The notes below the pieces were generated by a model. That model was not told the DNA's origin. It searched no databases and saw only the letters and a list, made by a program, of their open reading frames with translations. DNA of 64,000 nt from Calvatia gigantea. Its lineage: Eukaryota > Basidiomycota > Agaricomycetes > Agaricales > Lycoperdaceae. How positions within the stretch are numbered: the stretch's first letter is position 1; every line of letters starts with the position of its first letter. Below, in pieces: positions 24,190-37,289 of the stretch. A program made the translations under genes and the position numbers. The stretch spans positions 1,116,001-1,180,000 of the forward strand of contig JACAAK010000002.1 in NCBI GenBank assembly GCA_025093985.1, in the 5' to 3' direction.

Positions 24190-26400
24190 ATGGAAAATGA
24201 AGCTACCTTTGTTGCCCCCGAAGGCGTGTACTCCCTCACAGAAGAACATAAACCAGCCTTGGCCCAAACTCTCACCACCCCAGTCCTCTATCCAACAACC
24301 GTATCCAGCGTCGCAATACGGGTACCCCCTGCGAAGTCTCAGGGTGGGGGTCCACCTGGATTGGCGCAGTTACTCGGGGGAAGTAAGGATGCAAAGAAGG
24401 ATAAAGATAAGGACAAGGACAAGGACAAGGACAGGGAGAAGAACGTCTCCGCATCGAAGGAGGATGGCTATAGCTTATCAAGCAGTGATACTCCAGACGA
24501 GAACGACCCCCTTTCACCTATCCAAGAGACGAACAACCCCGCAGGTCCCTCAGCGCCAGAACAACAGTCTATCTTCTCATCCACAGCGGGAGGGAAGAAG
24601 AAATATGGCACACGGCCAAAACATAACATGCGTACCACGTCATCGACATTCGTCACCCGGATACAGACCGGCGAGGGCTGGTCTAAGATGCTTCAATCCA
24701 AACAAGGTGACCTCACCTTGCTTTGCTACAATGTTGCAAAGAGCTTCCTGATGGTCGAAGCCGGATCTAAAGCCAAGGTACCCATCAATCTATATCGAGT
24801 TCAAGGCAGGCACTGCTCAGCGCTCACTGTCTACCCAGGAACCTCTCGCAAGAATCGTGTTTTCTGCCTACCCAACCTGTCATGATATTAACCGGTTAAC
24901 GGCGTCCTATGAACATCTCGACGTTATTATTGGATTTAATACCGGAGATCTCGTCTGGCTCGGTGCGTCACTCCCACCCAAGGAGACTATAGACTTAAGC
25001 CCCTTCACTAGACCCCATCACTTCACGATACGGGCGTCTAAATAAACAAGGATGTATATCAAATTCGCCCTGTACAGCAATACGCTGGGTACCCTCTTCC
25101 ACGACTCTCTTCCTCGTATCGCACGCAGACGGCTCGATAAGTCGTTTACGACAAGGAGCGCGATGATGGGACGTTCTCACCACAAGAGCCTACCGGCGGA
25201 AATACTAACACGGAATTTAACGGAACCGGACTTTCCGGTGAAGCTGCGGCGCAGATACAGAAGGACTGGGATCCTACAGACAACATATTCGTGACTCTGC
25301 CCCCATGGCATCCCTGTTACGGCTGGTAGCACCGGCCTTGGCGTATCTGGAAAGTCAGACAAAGACTCAAAAGTTGTGAAGAACCCAGTCAGCCATTGGC
25401 GTATCTCCCGCAAAGGCATTGTGGGTGAGTATCTTCTCCTAACCTTTTGACCGATTTCAGCTGTCTGAGGCTCCGTTTAGATTTTGTCTTTTCGCCGGAC
25501 GTCAAGTACCTCGCTGCAATTTCGGAAGACGGTTGCCTGCGAGTGATTGATGCGGTTGCCGAGAAGTGCGTCTCATCATCCCCTCATCAAGGTTTTTGTA
25601 ACACAAAACCCAGATTGGTGGACTGCTATGCATCGTACTTTGGCGCGTTGACCTGTGTGGCGTGGTCGCCAGATGGCCGCTTTATCATAACGGGGGGTCA
25701 AGACGACCTGATCACTATATTTTCTCCATGGGAGCAACGTGTCGTGGCAAGGTGTCAGGGCCACTCTTCCTTTGTTTCTGCCGTGGCATTTGATGATGTC
25801 CGATGCGATGGGAGGACGTACCGATTTGGCAGCGCTGGAGAAGATAATAAACTTATCCTGGTGAGCATCACTCTCAACCAGCTCCCTTAAAATTCAAAAC
25901 CCTAACCTTGTCTCGAGTGGGACTTCTCCAGTGGCGCTTTACATCGTCCGAAATATCAGGTTGGCGAATACTCGTCCACTTTTATATCTCATTTTTCTCA
26001 TTCGACGACAGGCTGCTCATCACCAACGCATGTCCATGTCCTCTTCGCCGTCTCTCGCATTTCGACGAGACAAATCAGCGCTACACCTCCCCATGGGTGT
26101 ATCTCCAAGCCTCGAAAACATCTCATCGCCACGGTACCACCCTGCACCTTCACGCAATGAGGTCGCCATCGTCCAGCCCGTCCTCGTATGTCTCTTTCTC
26201 ACTCACTTTCCCCTTTACTTACGAGAATATAGGTCAAACCAGTAGATTGCGACCTCTTAACGGACATCAAGTTCTTGCCACGCTGTCTTCTCACGGCGAC
26301 TAAAGCTGGTCACATCAGGCTTTGGGTCCGTCCGTTGAACTTGCGCAAGACGAGCAGGAACAATTCGTTGCTGCCTGATGCCCAAAACATGATCCCCTAA
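24190..26400 (+). CDS. creC: CreC/WDR20-type WD40 protein, with two frame breaks
   Basis: WD40 partner of a CreB/USP12-46 type deubiquitinase; in Aspergillus CreC acts in carbon catabolite repression. The ATG at 24190 is followed by a low-complexity region including a (KD)n run at 24401-24435. The WD40 part has the family's motifs: FSAYPTCHDIN, VIIGFNTGDLVWLDPITSR, CISNSPCTAIRWVPSS, NPVSHWRISRKGIV, SPDVKYLAAISEDGCLRV, LVDCYASYFGALTCVAWSP, TGGQDDLITIFSPWEQR, RCQGHSSFVSAVAFD and FGSAGEDNKLILWDFSSG. The C-terminus reads LLTDIKFLPR, then AGHIRLWVRP, to a TAA at 26400. Two one-base frame breaks interrupt conserved sequence: after HADGSI at about 25139 and after PPWHP at about 25314. Unless these are assembly errors the gene is broken. 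Confidence 0.85.
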
Positions 26401-26643
26401 ATCAGGGAGATTACCGGGCTGAGCTCGGTTGTACATTTCAAATGTCAACGGAACTGGGGCATTGCCTTATCTTAGAGACATTGGATAGGAGTAGGCAATA
26501 AATTATTCGGGATTACTTATGTATCGCCGCCATTAAGTACTCACCTTATGGGAAATGTATTTATCACTGTTTATTTCGGAGGTTTCTGAACACATCCTCT
26601 CTCTTTAACAATATTCAATGAATGCGACACTGTGATAACAACT

Positions 26644-27242
26644 ATGCCAGTCGTAACAGCAACGCTCCTCCGTCAGCCTTCCTACTTCCCCCGCCTCCTA
26701 CCCAAACAGAATCCACCGCATCCAGTACCACTCCCACGTAAACGCGTCTACGCACATCTCAATGCAGTTCGTGATTTACCCCGCGAGATGGATGACCTGA
26801 GTGATGAAGAAACCGAGTTGGAGGATATCGTGCGCACTTCATTATTTCTCTCGTATCCTTACTGTTGACACATGCGATGTAATCGTTATAGACCGCAAGT
26901 ATACATAACAGAGGCTATACATTCCTCGTTCCAATTGGTCGTTCACTGACACAACAAGAGGAGAAGAACGATGTGTGTGTTATTCTGTTGTTACTCACTC
27001 CCAGACTGTTATATCTTGAGAATGACATACAGGCAGAAGAGGATTCCGACGAATCGGAAGGCTCAGGGGGTGCACCTTCAGTCGGAGAAGATGATGGCGA
27101 GAACGAGTCTGCACAAGATCTCGACGCAAGCATGGAGGACCTCGATGAAGATGCAACGGGAGCTGTTGAGGAAGAGTCGATGGAGGAGTCGATGGCCGAA
27201 GGTGAGACGGAGGAATACGAAGAGGAGCCTTCGGATTTGTGA
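26644..27242 (+). CDS. apc15: Probable anaphase-promoting complex subunit APC15
   Basis: Small acidic protein. APC15 (Mnd2 in yeast) helps turn over the mitotic checkpoint complex on the APC/C. Three exons: MPVVTATLLRQPSYFPRLLP with a 'hydrophobic-FPRL' start as in APC15; a middle exon GYTFLVPIGRSLTQQEEKND matching the family's L(V/I)PIG(K/R) block; and a final exon that is almost all Asp/Glu/Ser (QAEEDSDESEG ... EEPSDL). The overall plan (short basic start, LVPIG motif, long acidic tail) is that of APC15, but similarity outside the motif is weak. The first intron (26853-26911) has a GTATCCTTAC donor. Confidence 0.55.
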
Positions 27243-27386
27243 TTTACCGGACTTTTAAAGATGGTACGGCGTCCCTTTCTTTCTCCTAAGCACGTGCCGA
27301 TTATTGACATTGAATCTAGCAAGAATATTGTACACTGCAGTAACACGTCTATATCCATATTTCGCAAAACTCAGTTCGTCAAGTCG

Positions 27387-29760
27387 TTATGCTTCATTGA
27401 CATCGCTACCCAGGACGAGGTCCCACAGCGCCCGAGGGTTTTGATAATCGTGGTGGATAATGTTGATTAACCATCTCTGGTCACGGACGTCTTCCAGGAG
27501 TTTTCGCTCCTCAGAACCTGGGCGGTAACACGACGCCCAGTCTGACCAGATGGAAAAGGCTTCCTCCTAAAGGATCAAATCAGAACCCCTCAAACAGGTG
27601 AATACAAACTCGCAATCTCACCTTCCAGGACAAGAAAGACTCGCGCTCGATGATAGTGGTTTGAATGACCTCTTGACCGGGGAACACACCCCATGTTACA
27701 GCGTTCCTGCCGTCTTCTGGAACATTACTCTCGTATTCTCCCTGTGGATGTATCTTCTGAGTCCGCTACACGTGGTATTATGACGACTCTCACCTTGTAG
27801 TTACCCGCAAAATAATGCACCCACCCCTTTCCATGCTCCTCAATCCTCTTTTGAAGAGCTTGCACATCCCTCTCCTCACAAAAAAACTCGACAAAGCCCT
27901 TCTGAAAGACATATCCACCTTTGGGCCCCCAACCTACGACTTTGTCAGAAGAGCTCGCGCCATTGACGGCGGGTTGTGATCCAACGGTCCACCATCCTCG
28001 TTTCGTCAACTGTTCCAACTCTCGAAGAATTGTGAGAGATTCCGGAGAAAGCGGCGTTGGCGAGAATGGCGTAGTCGAGATTTTGGAGTGTAGATGGTCA
28101 AGGAATATTTGGGTGAGCTCGTCGAGTGTTTGAGGATTCCTCCATTGCTTGAGCATCTCGCGAATCTAGAGACGCGATGGTCATCCTGTAGTGGCATGTT
28201 TGGATGGACGAAATCAACTTACAGCGAAAATCCCGGAATTGCCCCATGGATCCTCGGCGCCGAAGGCTGGACTTTTGAAATCTCCAAATCGTCCGTTCGG
28301 GAAGTCGTCCCATGTCGCGGCGTTGTTTAACTCTCCTCGGCCGGCTTCACCATCTGTGATCGCGATAGACGCGAGAGACTGTGTAGCGTCGTGCGTTGCT
28401 GTCGTGGCGGTTACAACGAGATCAGAGTCGACTTCAGATGCCGGCTTATTAGGTGCATCCTTTAATCGCGTGGTTAGGTTTTGGAGTTGGGCATATCAGG
28501 ATGAGAGAATAGCTTACTGCGATGAGTCTGTTATGGGGATGGGGGTGTGTTCCTGTCCACTGAAGAGTTTCTAGTACGCGTTGCACGCTCTTCTCGAGAT
28601 TCAGGGTGCAGAAGTGAACACCCAGAACCTCCCCTTCCGATACAAGCCTGCGGATCATCTCAACTGCGAGAGTCACACCGTAGTTCTTCACCAGTTGATC
28701 ATCGTGCTACGTCAAAGCATTGAAAAAGCGTGCAAGACTGCAAGGGTGTAAGGACGCACGCCGAGCTGCTTCAATGTCTCTTGGACATGTCCCGGCACCT
28801 TGGCACCAGTCAGCTTGACCAGTCGTTGAAAAGAACCGTAGGTCTGTATGGGCATAATTCCAGGAACAACAGGAACAGTAATACCTTGATTTACATTTAG
28901 GCGGATTCCCTGAATAAAAATAGAACAGGCGCACCCTTTTGCCTAACTTTCTTCAACCATGCCAAAAAACCGTCGACATCGTAAAATAACTGGGTGATTA
29001 TGAAATCTGCACCAGCATCGACCTTAGCTTTGAGATAATCGAGTTCGTTTTCTTCGTCGATGATTTTATCCGGGTGGCCATCTGGATAACCTGAAGCGCT
29101 AGTTCAGCAAAGGCGAGGCGATTAGCGGGGAAAGTGTCCCGGACCGCACCTGCTACACCTATACAGAAGAAGTCGTTGTAGGATTCGCGTATGTAGGTAA
29201 CGAGGTCAATGGCATGTACGAAACGAGGGTCTGACGGAATCCATTCTTCCTGTCCCCTCGGTGGATCTGCGGGCAGAACTGTTCATATGCCAGCATGATC
29301 GGGTAACAAATTGCGAGCGTACCTCCTCGTAGTGCGAGGATGCCTTCTATGCCGCGTTCTTTTGCATCCTGAGAAGGTGTCAGCATTGTTGTAGGCTAAG
29401 ATCCTCATAAGCTATCTACCTTTAGTGCGGCATCTACAGAGCCCTTCTCTGCATTTGTGCATGTGAGATGCAGGAGTGTATCAAGACCGTAGTCGTTCTG
29501 TGCCAGTGCTGCGAGTTCCAGACTTCTGTCCTTCGTTGAACCGCTAGCGCCCCATGTAATGCTGACACCAAGGGGATTGAGTGTGGCCAAGCGAGAAATA
29601 CGAGAGATCAGGTTCTCAAAAGCCCTAGAAGGGCATTAGACTTGATCGCAGAGTCTGACCAAAAATCCAACAGACCTGGTCCTGTACGAGGTGGGAAGAA
29701 CTCAAAGGTGAAGAAGGGTTTTCCCTTTGGCTGCTGAGCGATTTTAGATGAGAACTTCAT
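27387..29760 (-). CDS. met13: Methylenetetrahydrofolate reductase
   Basis: Reduces 5,10-methylene-THF to 5-methyl-THF for methionine synthesis (Met12/Met13 type). Starts at ATG 29760 (MKFSSKIAQQPKGKPFFTFEFFPPR). The TIM-barrel FAD domain has LNPLGVSITWGASGSTKDRS, LHLTCTNAEKG, GILALRGDPPRG, GADFIITQLFYDVDGF, VPGIMPIQTYGSFQRL, HDDQLVKNYGV and GVHFCTLNLEKSV. After a Ser/Thr-rich linker comes the fungal C-terminal regulatory half: TWDDFPNGRFGDF, SPAFGAEDPWG, KRGWWTVGSQPAVNG, GPKGGYVFQKGFVEFF and NAVTWGVFPGQE, ending DLVLGSDVNEA. All exons splice in frame. It is head-to-head with ypt6 across 150 bp. I cannot tell Met12 from Met13 by eye; the symbol is provisional. Confidence 0.9.
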
Positions 29761-29841
29761 GGAGGAACGAGCTTTGGGCACAAGGCCTGTCAGGACTGAG
29801 CCGATCTCTTCGTTAATGAGAGCTGATCACGTGGTCACTGA

Positions 29842-30871
<1,030 letters not shown>

Positions 30872-31047
30872 CGCACATCGAATATAATTCCCACCTCTGT
30901 GCTATCTACGATACCAGTTTCTCCTCACGCTCGCGGGTTACTTGCCCTCCGCCCGCTTCCGCCATTTGACATTGGAATGGTGTTAATTTATGCTTGAGGG
31001 CACTACACATCGACGCCTTGTACATTACCGCGACCTTGTCAAATCAA

Positions 31048-32522
31048 TCAACCCCTGTTCATTCTGTTACCTGCGCCTTTTGGATGCGTGTCCTTATATT
31101 GTGCCCACTTCTCATCCTTCTGACGCTTCTCTTCTTCCTTCTCCTCGCCTTGAGCGCTACCATCCATCTCAGAGTCAATCTGGAGTTGCTCTGACGAAGT
31201 TGGTTGTTCGAGCGATGATGGTCTGGATTTCTCGTCAGTTTCTTCCAATTGCTCGTACGCCCAGAGCATCACCACGTACCCTCCGCCGGTGAGAATATTA
31301 CCTCGTCGCTTCTCAATCTCAAGATATTCGTCGATGGACATAGTGGGTAGATTATACCCCGGACCAAATACCTGAGCTTGTAACCTCGCCCTCTCAGCCG
31401 CATTCGATGGCAGAATTGTAAACGGTCGTAGCGGCTATAACAACAGGTCAGACAACCATTTCCCCGAAACCAACATCCGACACGACATAATCTCACCCGG
31501 CCACGATGATCTAACAATGGACCTTTTCCGTCTGATCCTTGACCAGCACCGACGTTAGCATCCAACTTCCACATCTGTTCCTCCTCCTTACTCTTCCTTA
31601 CTCTTTCATCTTGTTCATTTCTAGGTGGTGGCGTGCCAGATGGGCTTGGCGGTGCATGTCGAAGGAGGTCGAGTTCCCGATCCATTGATTCGAGTTGGGT
31701 GTGCGTTTGGGCGTAGAGCATGCGCAATAGTAGGATTGCGGTTGCGCGTAGAACCTCGTCCGTACTCGAGTCTAGTTCTTCCTCAGTCGTGGATGTTGGG
31801 GTAATGGCGGGAAGGAGGGACGCAATTAGGTCGAAATCGGTTTCGGAACCGAGGGATGACTGATTTCTTCGTTTTTGGAGGACCTAGGGAAGAGGTGAAA
31901 TACGGCCGAGGTCATCAGTGGTTATGACGCACCTGAATTCGGTCCTTAATCTCTTTCATCTTCTTGTACTGCTTCACTTTCGTCTCTCTTCTTTTCGCTG
32001 GGTCTACAAGCGAAGACGATTTATGCGAGTATAGCTTCTTCTCGTCCTCCGGTATGATGCTGTAATGTTCCAGCTGATGCACAAACGCTTGGTAATGGTC
32101 CTAGAGTTTCTGTAGCTAAGAACCCGCCGTTTTCCAAGAAAGAATGAGAATCGTACAATAGCCTTGGTGAGAGTGATCATACGGTCGCGTCTCTCCGTCG
32201 TCCGGGTGCGGTTCTCCACCTCCGCAAGAACAAAGGGTAGCATAAGATACACCAGATCCTTAGTCGAGATATCATCCAAGGATTCGTTTGGACTGAACAG
32301 AGATAAATTGCGAATTCGGGTATGGACTTCAACTAGGTCCCGAACTCCAGACTGCACGAGTTCCTATTTCCCAACGAAGTGCATTGGTATCAGATGATTG
32401 TCCCTCCTACAGAGTTCGAGCGGATGTACCTGTGTCTCATCTTGGATAGTTGGTAGGTTAACGAGCTTGGAAGCAGTTTCAAGGCCGCGCTTGTAGAGCG
32501 TCGGTAGTGATATTTCTGACAT
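31048..32522 (-). CDS. tap42: Tap42/alpha4 (IGBP1) PP2A-binding protein
   Basis: Binds PP2A-type catalytic subunits and acts downstream of TORC1. Starts at ATG 32522: MSEISLPTLYKRGLETASKL, then IQDETQELVQSGVRDLVEV, NLSLFSPNESLDDISTKDL, MLPFVLAEVENRTRTTERRD and DHYQAFVHQLEHYSIIPEDE, followed by DPAKRRETKVKQYKKMKEI. This is the alpha-helical TAP42 core. The C-terminal part has the VFGPGYNLPTMSIDEYLEIE block and the charged end KWAQYKDTHPKGAGNRMNRG, typical for the family. It lies tandem upstream-to-downstream with ogg1 on the same strand. Confidence 0.9.
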
Positions 32523-32833
32523 TGTAGCTGGGAAGAAGATTAAAGTGCTTGACCATGACGACCTTGGTTCGAATGATCTTACATCACTTGGCAGCCGGAG
32601 CGAGTAGATGGTGGCTGTGCAACAGTACGAGGACTCAAGAAATTGCTCAAGACACATTAGACGCCAGAAGATAAGTCAAGCATATTGTTCATGAGATGTG
32701 CATTACGGGCTCGTGAAACGAGGTATGTAGCTAAGGTTGGTATATCTTTGGCAACGTGCAAGGGTGGAGGACAGCAGGCCGACGGTGAGGTAGTGACCTA
32801 GGCCTCACATGCCCAAGAGACGAATAAGCGCGC
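32523..32833. other. Intergenic: tap42 promoter / ogg1 3' side
   Basis: 311 bp between tandem minus-strand genes. No gene, repeat or RNA recognised. Confidence 0.4.
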
Positions 32834-34268
32834 CTATGAGTTAGGTCTACCTTTTGCCATCCGCCTGCGCTTGACGCGCTCAGCTAGCGTCATGGTATCT
32901 GCCTCAACTTCTGGTAGGGGTTGTTCGGCCAGAGCCACTGCTGTTCCTGCAGTAGCCTTGGGTAGTGCTGTAGGTCCGGGTGTTAGCGGAGGTGTTGGTA
33001 AAACGTTCGCTAGATTTGCATCTTTCTTCAACCCCTCATTACGTTTCCGTTTTGGTGTTGAAGACTTTTTCTGTGGACTTGAAGATGGGGTAATGTTGTA
33101 ATCGGCAAAAGATTTGAGGTCGGCGGTAAACATGACCTGATTGGGATGTTAGGATGTTATCGGTAGAAACGACCAAGAACAACACACGGAATGTGCCCAA
33201 CCAGCATAGTCTCCCCAGACGGCAAAGAGTTTGGTGTTAACTTCATCGTAAAGTTTCGGGGTCATGTTGGTTTTCCCGGAAGTTGAGCCTTTCATGCCAT
33301 AATACTTGATAGCAATTTGGTGCACATGGGTATCAACAGGAACGACCTCTTTCTGCGTAAATTGTGAGCAAGGGAAGAGATGCCATGACGAGAAACTCGG
33401 CTCACCTTGTTCAAACTCATAAGGAGAATACAGTCAGCAACTTTTCTGCCGACTCCCATCAACTTGAGGAGCTCCTCCCTTGCTTCAGCAGTACTTAAAC
33501 TGCGAAGACCCAGCAGCCACCTCTCGGAGGCTTCCCTGGTGTCGTCCTCAAGGATAGCAGACCCATGGGAGTCGACAAGAAATTTTGCAGCCTTTTGAAT
33601 GAATTCTGCACGATATCCAAACCCCAGTATCCGTAAAGTAGCGGACACACCTGACTGGGACAGAATAGAAGGCGGTGGAAAGGGGTGGTAAGTGTGTAGT
33701 TGGCTTGGATCGTTGGGATCTGGGAGGGATAGAAGTGCAGGCGAGAAGTGGTTGCAAAGACTTTGGACCATTTTTGTTATGCGGGATATATTATTATTTG
33801 AGGAGCAAATAAATCTATAAAACAACAAATTAATTCGTAGCAGCACAAAAGAATTTGTATATCCACACACGAGACGACGTTCTCCCATGGATCTTGTCGG
33901 AGGATACGTATGCCAGAGAAGCGGTCACGGAATTTTGCAAACACCTTGTCGCGCGCGGCCCATTGGTCATATAGTTGGACAAGGTCAACATCCAACTGAA
34001 AGTAGTCTTTAAGCCAAGAAAGAGTTTCTACGTCGCGTAGCGCGAGTTGAGCAGATGTTGGTTGTGGGTCTGGATATGCAACACGATAGAAGAGGGTGTC
34101 CAGTGACTGGCGGAGACAAACGACACGGTCTCTTAGACAGAGACGATATTCATGGGTGCCTGTGGTATCAGCTGGCGGGAGAGGGAGGGTGGACCAGCGG
34201 AAGGACTGGCCACATTTGAGGACGGCGGCGAGATTGAGTTGCTGTTGCGGTATATGGAAAGCCAACAT
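32834..34268 (-). CDS. ogg1: 8-oxoguanine DNA glycosylase/lyase Ogg1
   Basis: Base-excision repair enzyme removing 8-oxoG paired with C. Starts at ATG 34268; the N-terminal domain has NLAAVLKCGQSFRW and the ordered tail DPWENVVSCVCSSNNNISR-like sequence. The HhH-GPD module includes GFGYRAEFIQKAAKFL, ELLKLMGVGRKVADCILLMS (hairpin with the Schiff-base Lys) and VVPVDTHVHQIA (catalytic Asp). The C-terminus adds about 100 residues rich in Pro, Lys and Thr ending KRRRMAKGRPNS, a probable nuclear signal. Divergent from npr2 by 127 bp. Confidence 0.92.
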
Positions 34269-34395
34269 GCAGATGATTAATTAAATCACTTGTGACGTTG
34301 AAGTGAAGCTTCTTCATCATAACATCAACAATTTCAACAATTGTGAGTCCCATCCGGCATAGTTTCCAATGTAGCTTTCCTTCTGACGACCACTA

Positions 34396-37129
34396 ATGCC
34401 GCCCATATGGCACTGGGCGTTCAGGATGCCAGACGGGGGCGACTCGTTTCTTCCCCGCATCCAGTCTGTATTCTACGCAGTCTTTGATGTCAAACAAGGC
34501 CCCAAGATAGTTTACCAGGTTCCGGAGGGCCTCATCGCATCCTCAGGCGGCATTTCCATCTCCAATAACAACAGCCCCTCTGTTCCTCCTACGCCTTCCC
34601 TGGAGGTTCCATCTCCCCTCTTCCACTCACCCGCGACTTCCAACTCTAATAACTCCAATGGACTTTCCCCCGGCTCTCGCACCTCAAGCACTTCTAGGAT
34701 CTCACCACTAGATTCTAGGAACCCTTCATCGCCTCAAGTCCACTCGAATTCGGCGCAACGCGCCCTATTCAACTTTGATGATATTCACAAATACGTCATA
34801 CCCCCGAGCGCTCTCTGCGGACGTCTTGTCATCTGTTCAACCAAAGATTACCGTATTATTGGTTTCCCTGTCGCACTGAAAGGAAGACAGTACGAGCGCA
34901 ATTTTTTCCGCTACAACATATGCTTTGTGTTTGACAGAGGTGCTGATCTGAGCTGTTATGAGCCCATTGTACGCAAAGTCAGCCGTGTTTTGACTGCATG
35001 CGAGGTTTATATCCTTCATTTCCTATATTGCTTTATTACTGATCGTTGGTTACCAGGAGGAATCTCGTTTCCTTTCCCTGCCATCCAAGTCACATTCTAT
35101 TCATGCTATATTAGAACAGCTCTATGAAGACCTCAATTCTTATGCGGAGACGTCGATCCCGATAGACCAGTTTAATTCGATAGAACTCAAAATCTTCCCC
35201 TTCTATCCTAATCCTCCCCTCGTCCAGGACTGGATGGTCCCACTCGCTCTCATTAACCTCACTAAGCGAGTGGAAGACAATTGGGATCTGACGATGGCCA
35301 AGGTTTGTCCATCTCACTTTACCTTAGATTATTCGCTCATCGATCCCAGATCTGCAAATATATTGATGGCACAAATCATGTCAGTCGCATCGCCTACCTG
35401 GCTGACTGCGATATCACCTTAACACGACAGGCTATTTCACACTTGCTGTAAGTGTCCACTAAGGGTTGTTGAAGAGTCTGCCACCTGGCTAATTTTAATC
35501 AGGTATTACCAAGTTATAATGACTATCGATATCTTCCAGTACTCGAATATGTATACCCTGCGTAAAAGCGTCCAATGGCTGGCCGATGAGATTCATGTCA
35601 AAGAAGAATGCGGACCCTACGTGACAAGACCAGGTACGTTGTCGACAAGCATTCTGGACGGGATCTAACCAACTATCCCGGTAGGCTATCCAGTGCCTGA
35701 CTGGCCAAAGTTACTCCACCTATACTCCAGATTGAAACCCGGTAAAACAGTTTATGAATGGTGTGAAGAGTATGAAACCGAGAAACTGGGGATTGATGTC
35801 CGCCGATTCACAAGTTTCGGAGTTATCAAAGGCTTCTTACGGCGTATACATCGCTGGCCAGTCTACCTTCCACCAGATCTTGTACATGAATCTGCAGCAA
35901 CGACTGCCTTTATTGGTAACAACGCCTCCTTCGATCTCACCGGCACTCGCCAACGTGGGCACAGTCTCAGCGGTGCTTCCCTCCGCTTCCCCTTCACTCC
36001 CCATACTCAGTTCGGTCCAGGCGATTCAGCCTCAAATCAATCCATCTACCGCACAACAAGACCACAGACTGCTGGTACACAGTCTGCATTATCAAATCCT
36101 GAGCACTCCCAACGTGGCGTTGCAGTTGAGGGCACACCCGCATCCTCTGCGACGGTCCAAGATCATCTTTCTCCTGCTCCGACATCCACAACGACGAGCA
36201 CAAGCTCTACACATCGCGCACGTAGGGCCAGTGCTGCAGAAAAAATCTTGGAACACCTTCGAAACAGGGATAAATCTGCGGCTGCGGCCGCGGCTGCAGC
36301 AGCAGCATCAGGTGGCCGCGCTTCGCCCAGGAATTCGTGGATGCCTTTTCAACGGGACTCGCAATACCATGTACATTCGAACGAGCCATCATCGTCGCTG
36401 ACGCCACCTACACGTAACGCCCCACAGGTACAGACCACCGATGGCACTCCAAATATGAGCGGCTCCGTGACGCCGACGCATACAACGAGCAATTTCCCTA
36501 CCCCAACCCAGACTATGAAAAGTCTACATGGATATGGACATAGTTCTGGTTCCGGCTCTTCTGGCATGCCAGTCGGAATTGGACCAGGCGCAGCTCTCGT
36601 CTCAGGTCTTCCTTCACTTTCACAACTCCAAGAGTTGACCCCCCGCGGTCCGGCTACTACCACCGCCACCGCCACAGCAACTGCAATATTCGCCACATCA
36701 CCACAAGTCAGTACCATCAGCTCTGGAAGCGGTGGCTCAAGTGGAATCAAACGGTCCAATAGACGTCAATCACTCAACTCAAGTATGCCTCCCCCGCTTC
36801 CTGTGACCACAAAGGCGACGTTGGCGACGCCTTCGAGACCCAGGATCTCGCGTTCACCGTCAGCCTCACAATTGGGTCAGAGTCAAATGCTAGGACATGG
36901 TCTTAGTGGCTCAGGGACTGGAAGTAATGGGGCGCAAGGGAAGACTGGCCCTGGGGGCGGGCTGGAGTATCCACCACAGTTGATCCCATTGCTCGATGGT
37001 GAACATCATACAGACGAACTGTGTATGAAATTTGAGGTTGGTTGGCCATTACTTGAGAGATGGCTAGAGTTAATTGGAGGTAGCAAGATTGGGAGCGAGG
37101 AGGGGAGGGTTGTGATCGTCTATCGGTGA
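34396..37129 (+). CDS. npr2: Npr2 (NPRL2), SEACIT/GATOR1 subunit
   Basis: Subunit of the GAP complex that restrains TORC1 when amino acids are scarce. Two in-frame start candidates: ATG 34396 and ATG 34426; the family's opening FLPRIQSVFYAVFDVKQGPKI follows the second closely. Next: FNFDDIHKYVIPPSALCGRL, NFFRYNICFVFDRGAD, SIPIDQFNSIELKIFPF, NWDLTMAK, ISRIAYLADCDITL-like exon, SNMYTLRKSVQWLADE, LLHLYSRLKPGKTVYEWCEE, IDVRRFTSFGVIKGFLRRIH. After this core, a 300-residue disordered Ser/Thr/Pro region with a 10-Ala tract (36282-36309) precedes a conserved end: LLDGEHHTDELCMKFEVGW. The long insert is usual in basidiomycete Npr2. Confidence 0.9.
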
Positions 37130-37289
37130 ACTTTGGGTGTTGTATGTATACGCCAATGAGGCATACATGGATAAGACGTGATCGTTTGACAGCAAAAATG
37201 TATATAACTACAACGGTGTGGTGGTGGAGGAAAATGATTAATGAAATTCAATGAAAGAGAAAGGAGGAACAAATAAGGGAGACATGCGC

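Noticed and set aside
24401..24435. KD-repeat run in the creC gene that could be a coding repeat expansion of interest.
   Set aside because: Low-complexity linkers of this sort are common in this family's N-terminus; nothing further to support a special role.
26853..26911. APC15 intron with donor GTATCCTTAC, which looks like a U12-type 5' splice site.
   Set aside because: No U12-type branch site (TTCCTTAAC-like) near the acceptor, and the length is that of ordinary introns here; the match is probably chance.
32004..32357. Possible frame break in tap42 near 32100.
   Set aside because: An ordinary intron explains the change of frame between ERRDRMITLTKA and the downstream helix.
36349..36759. 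Minus-strand frame of 136 codons opposite npr2.
   Set aside because: Shadow of the Ser/Thr/Pro-rich coding region of npr2.
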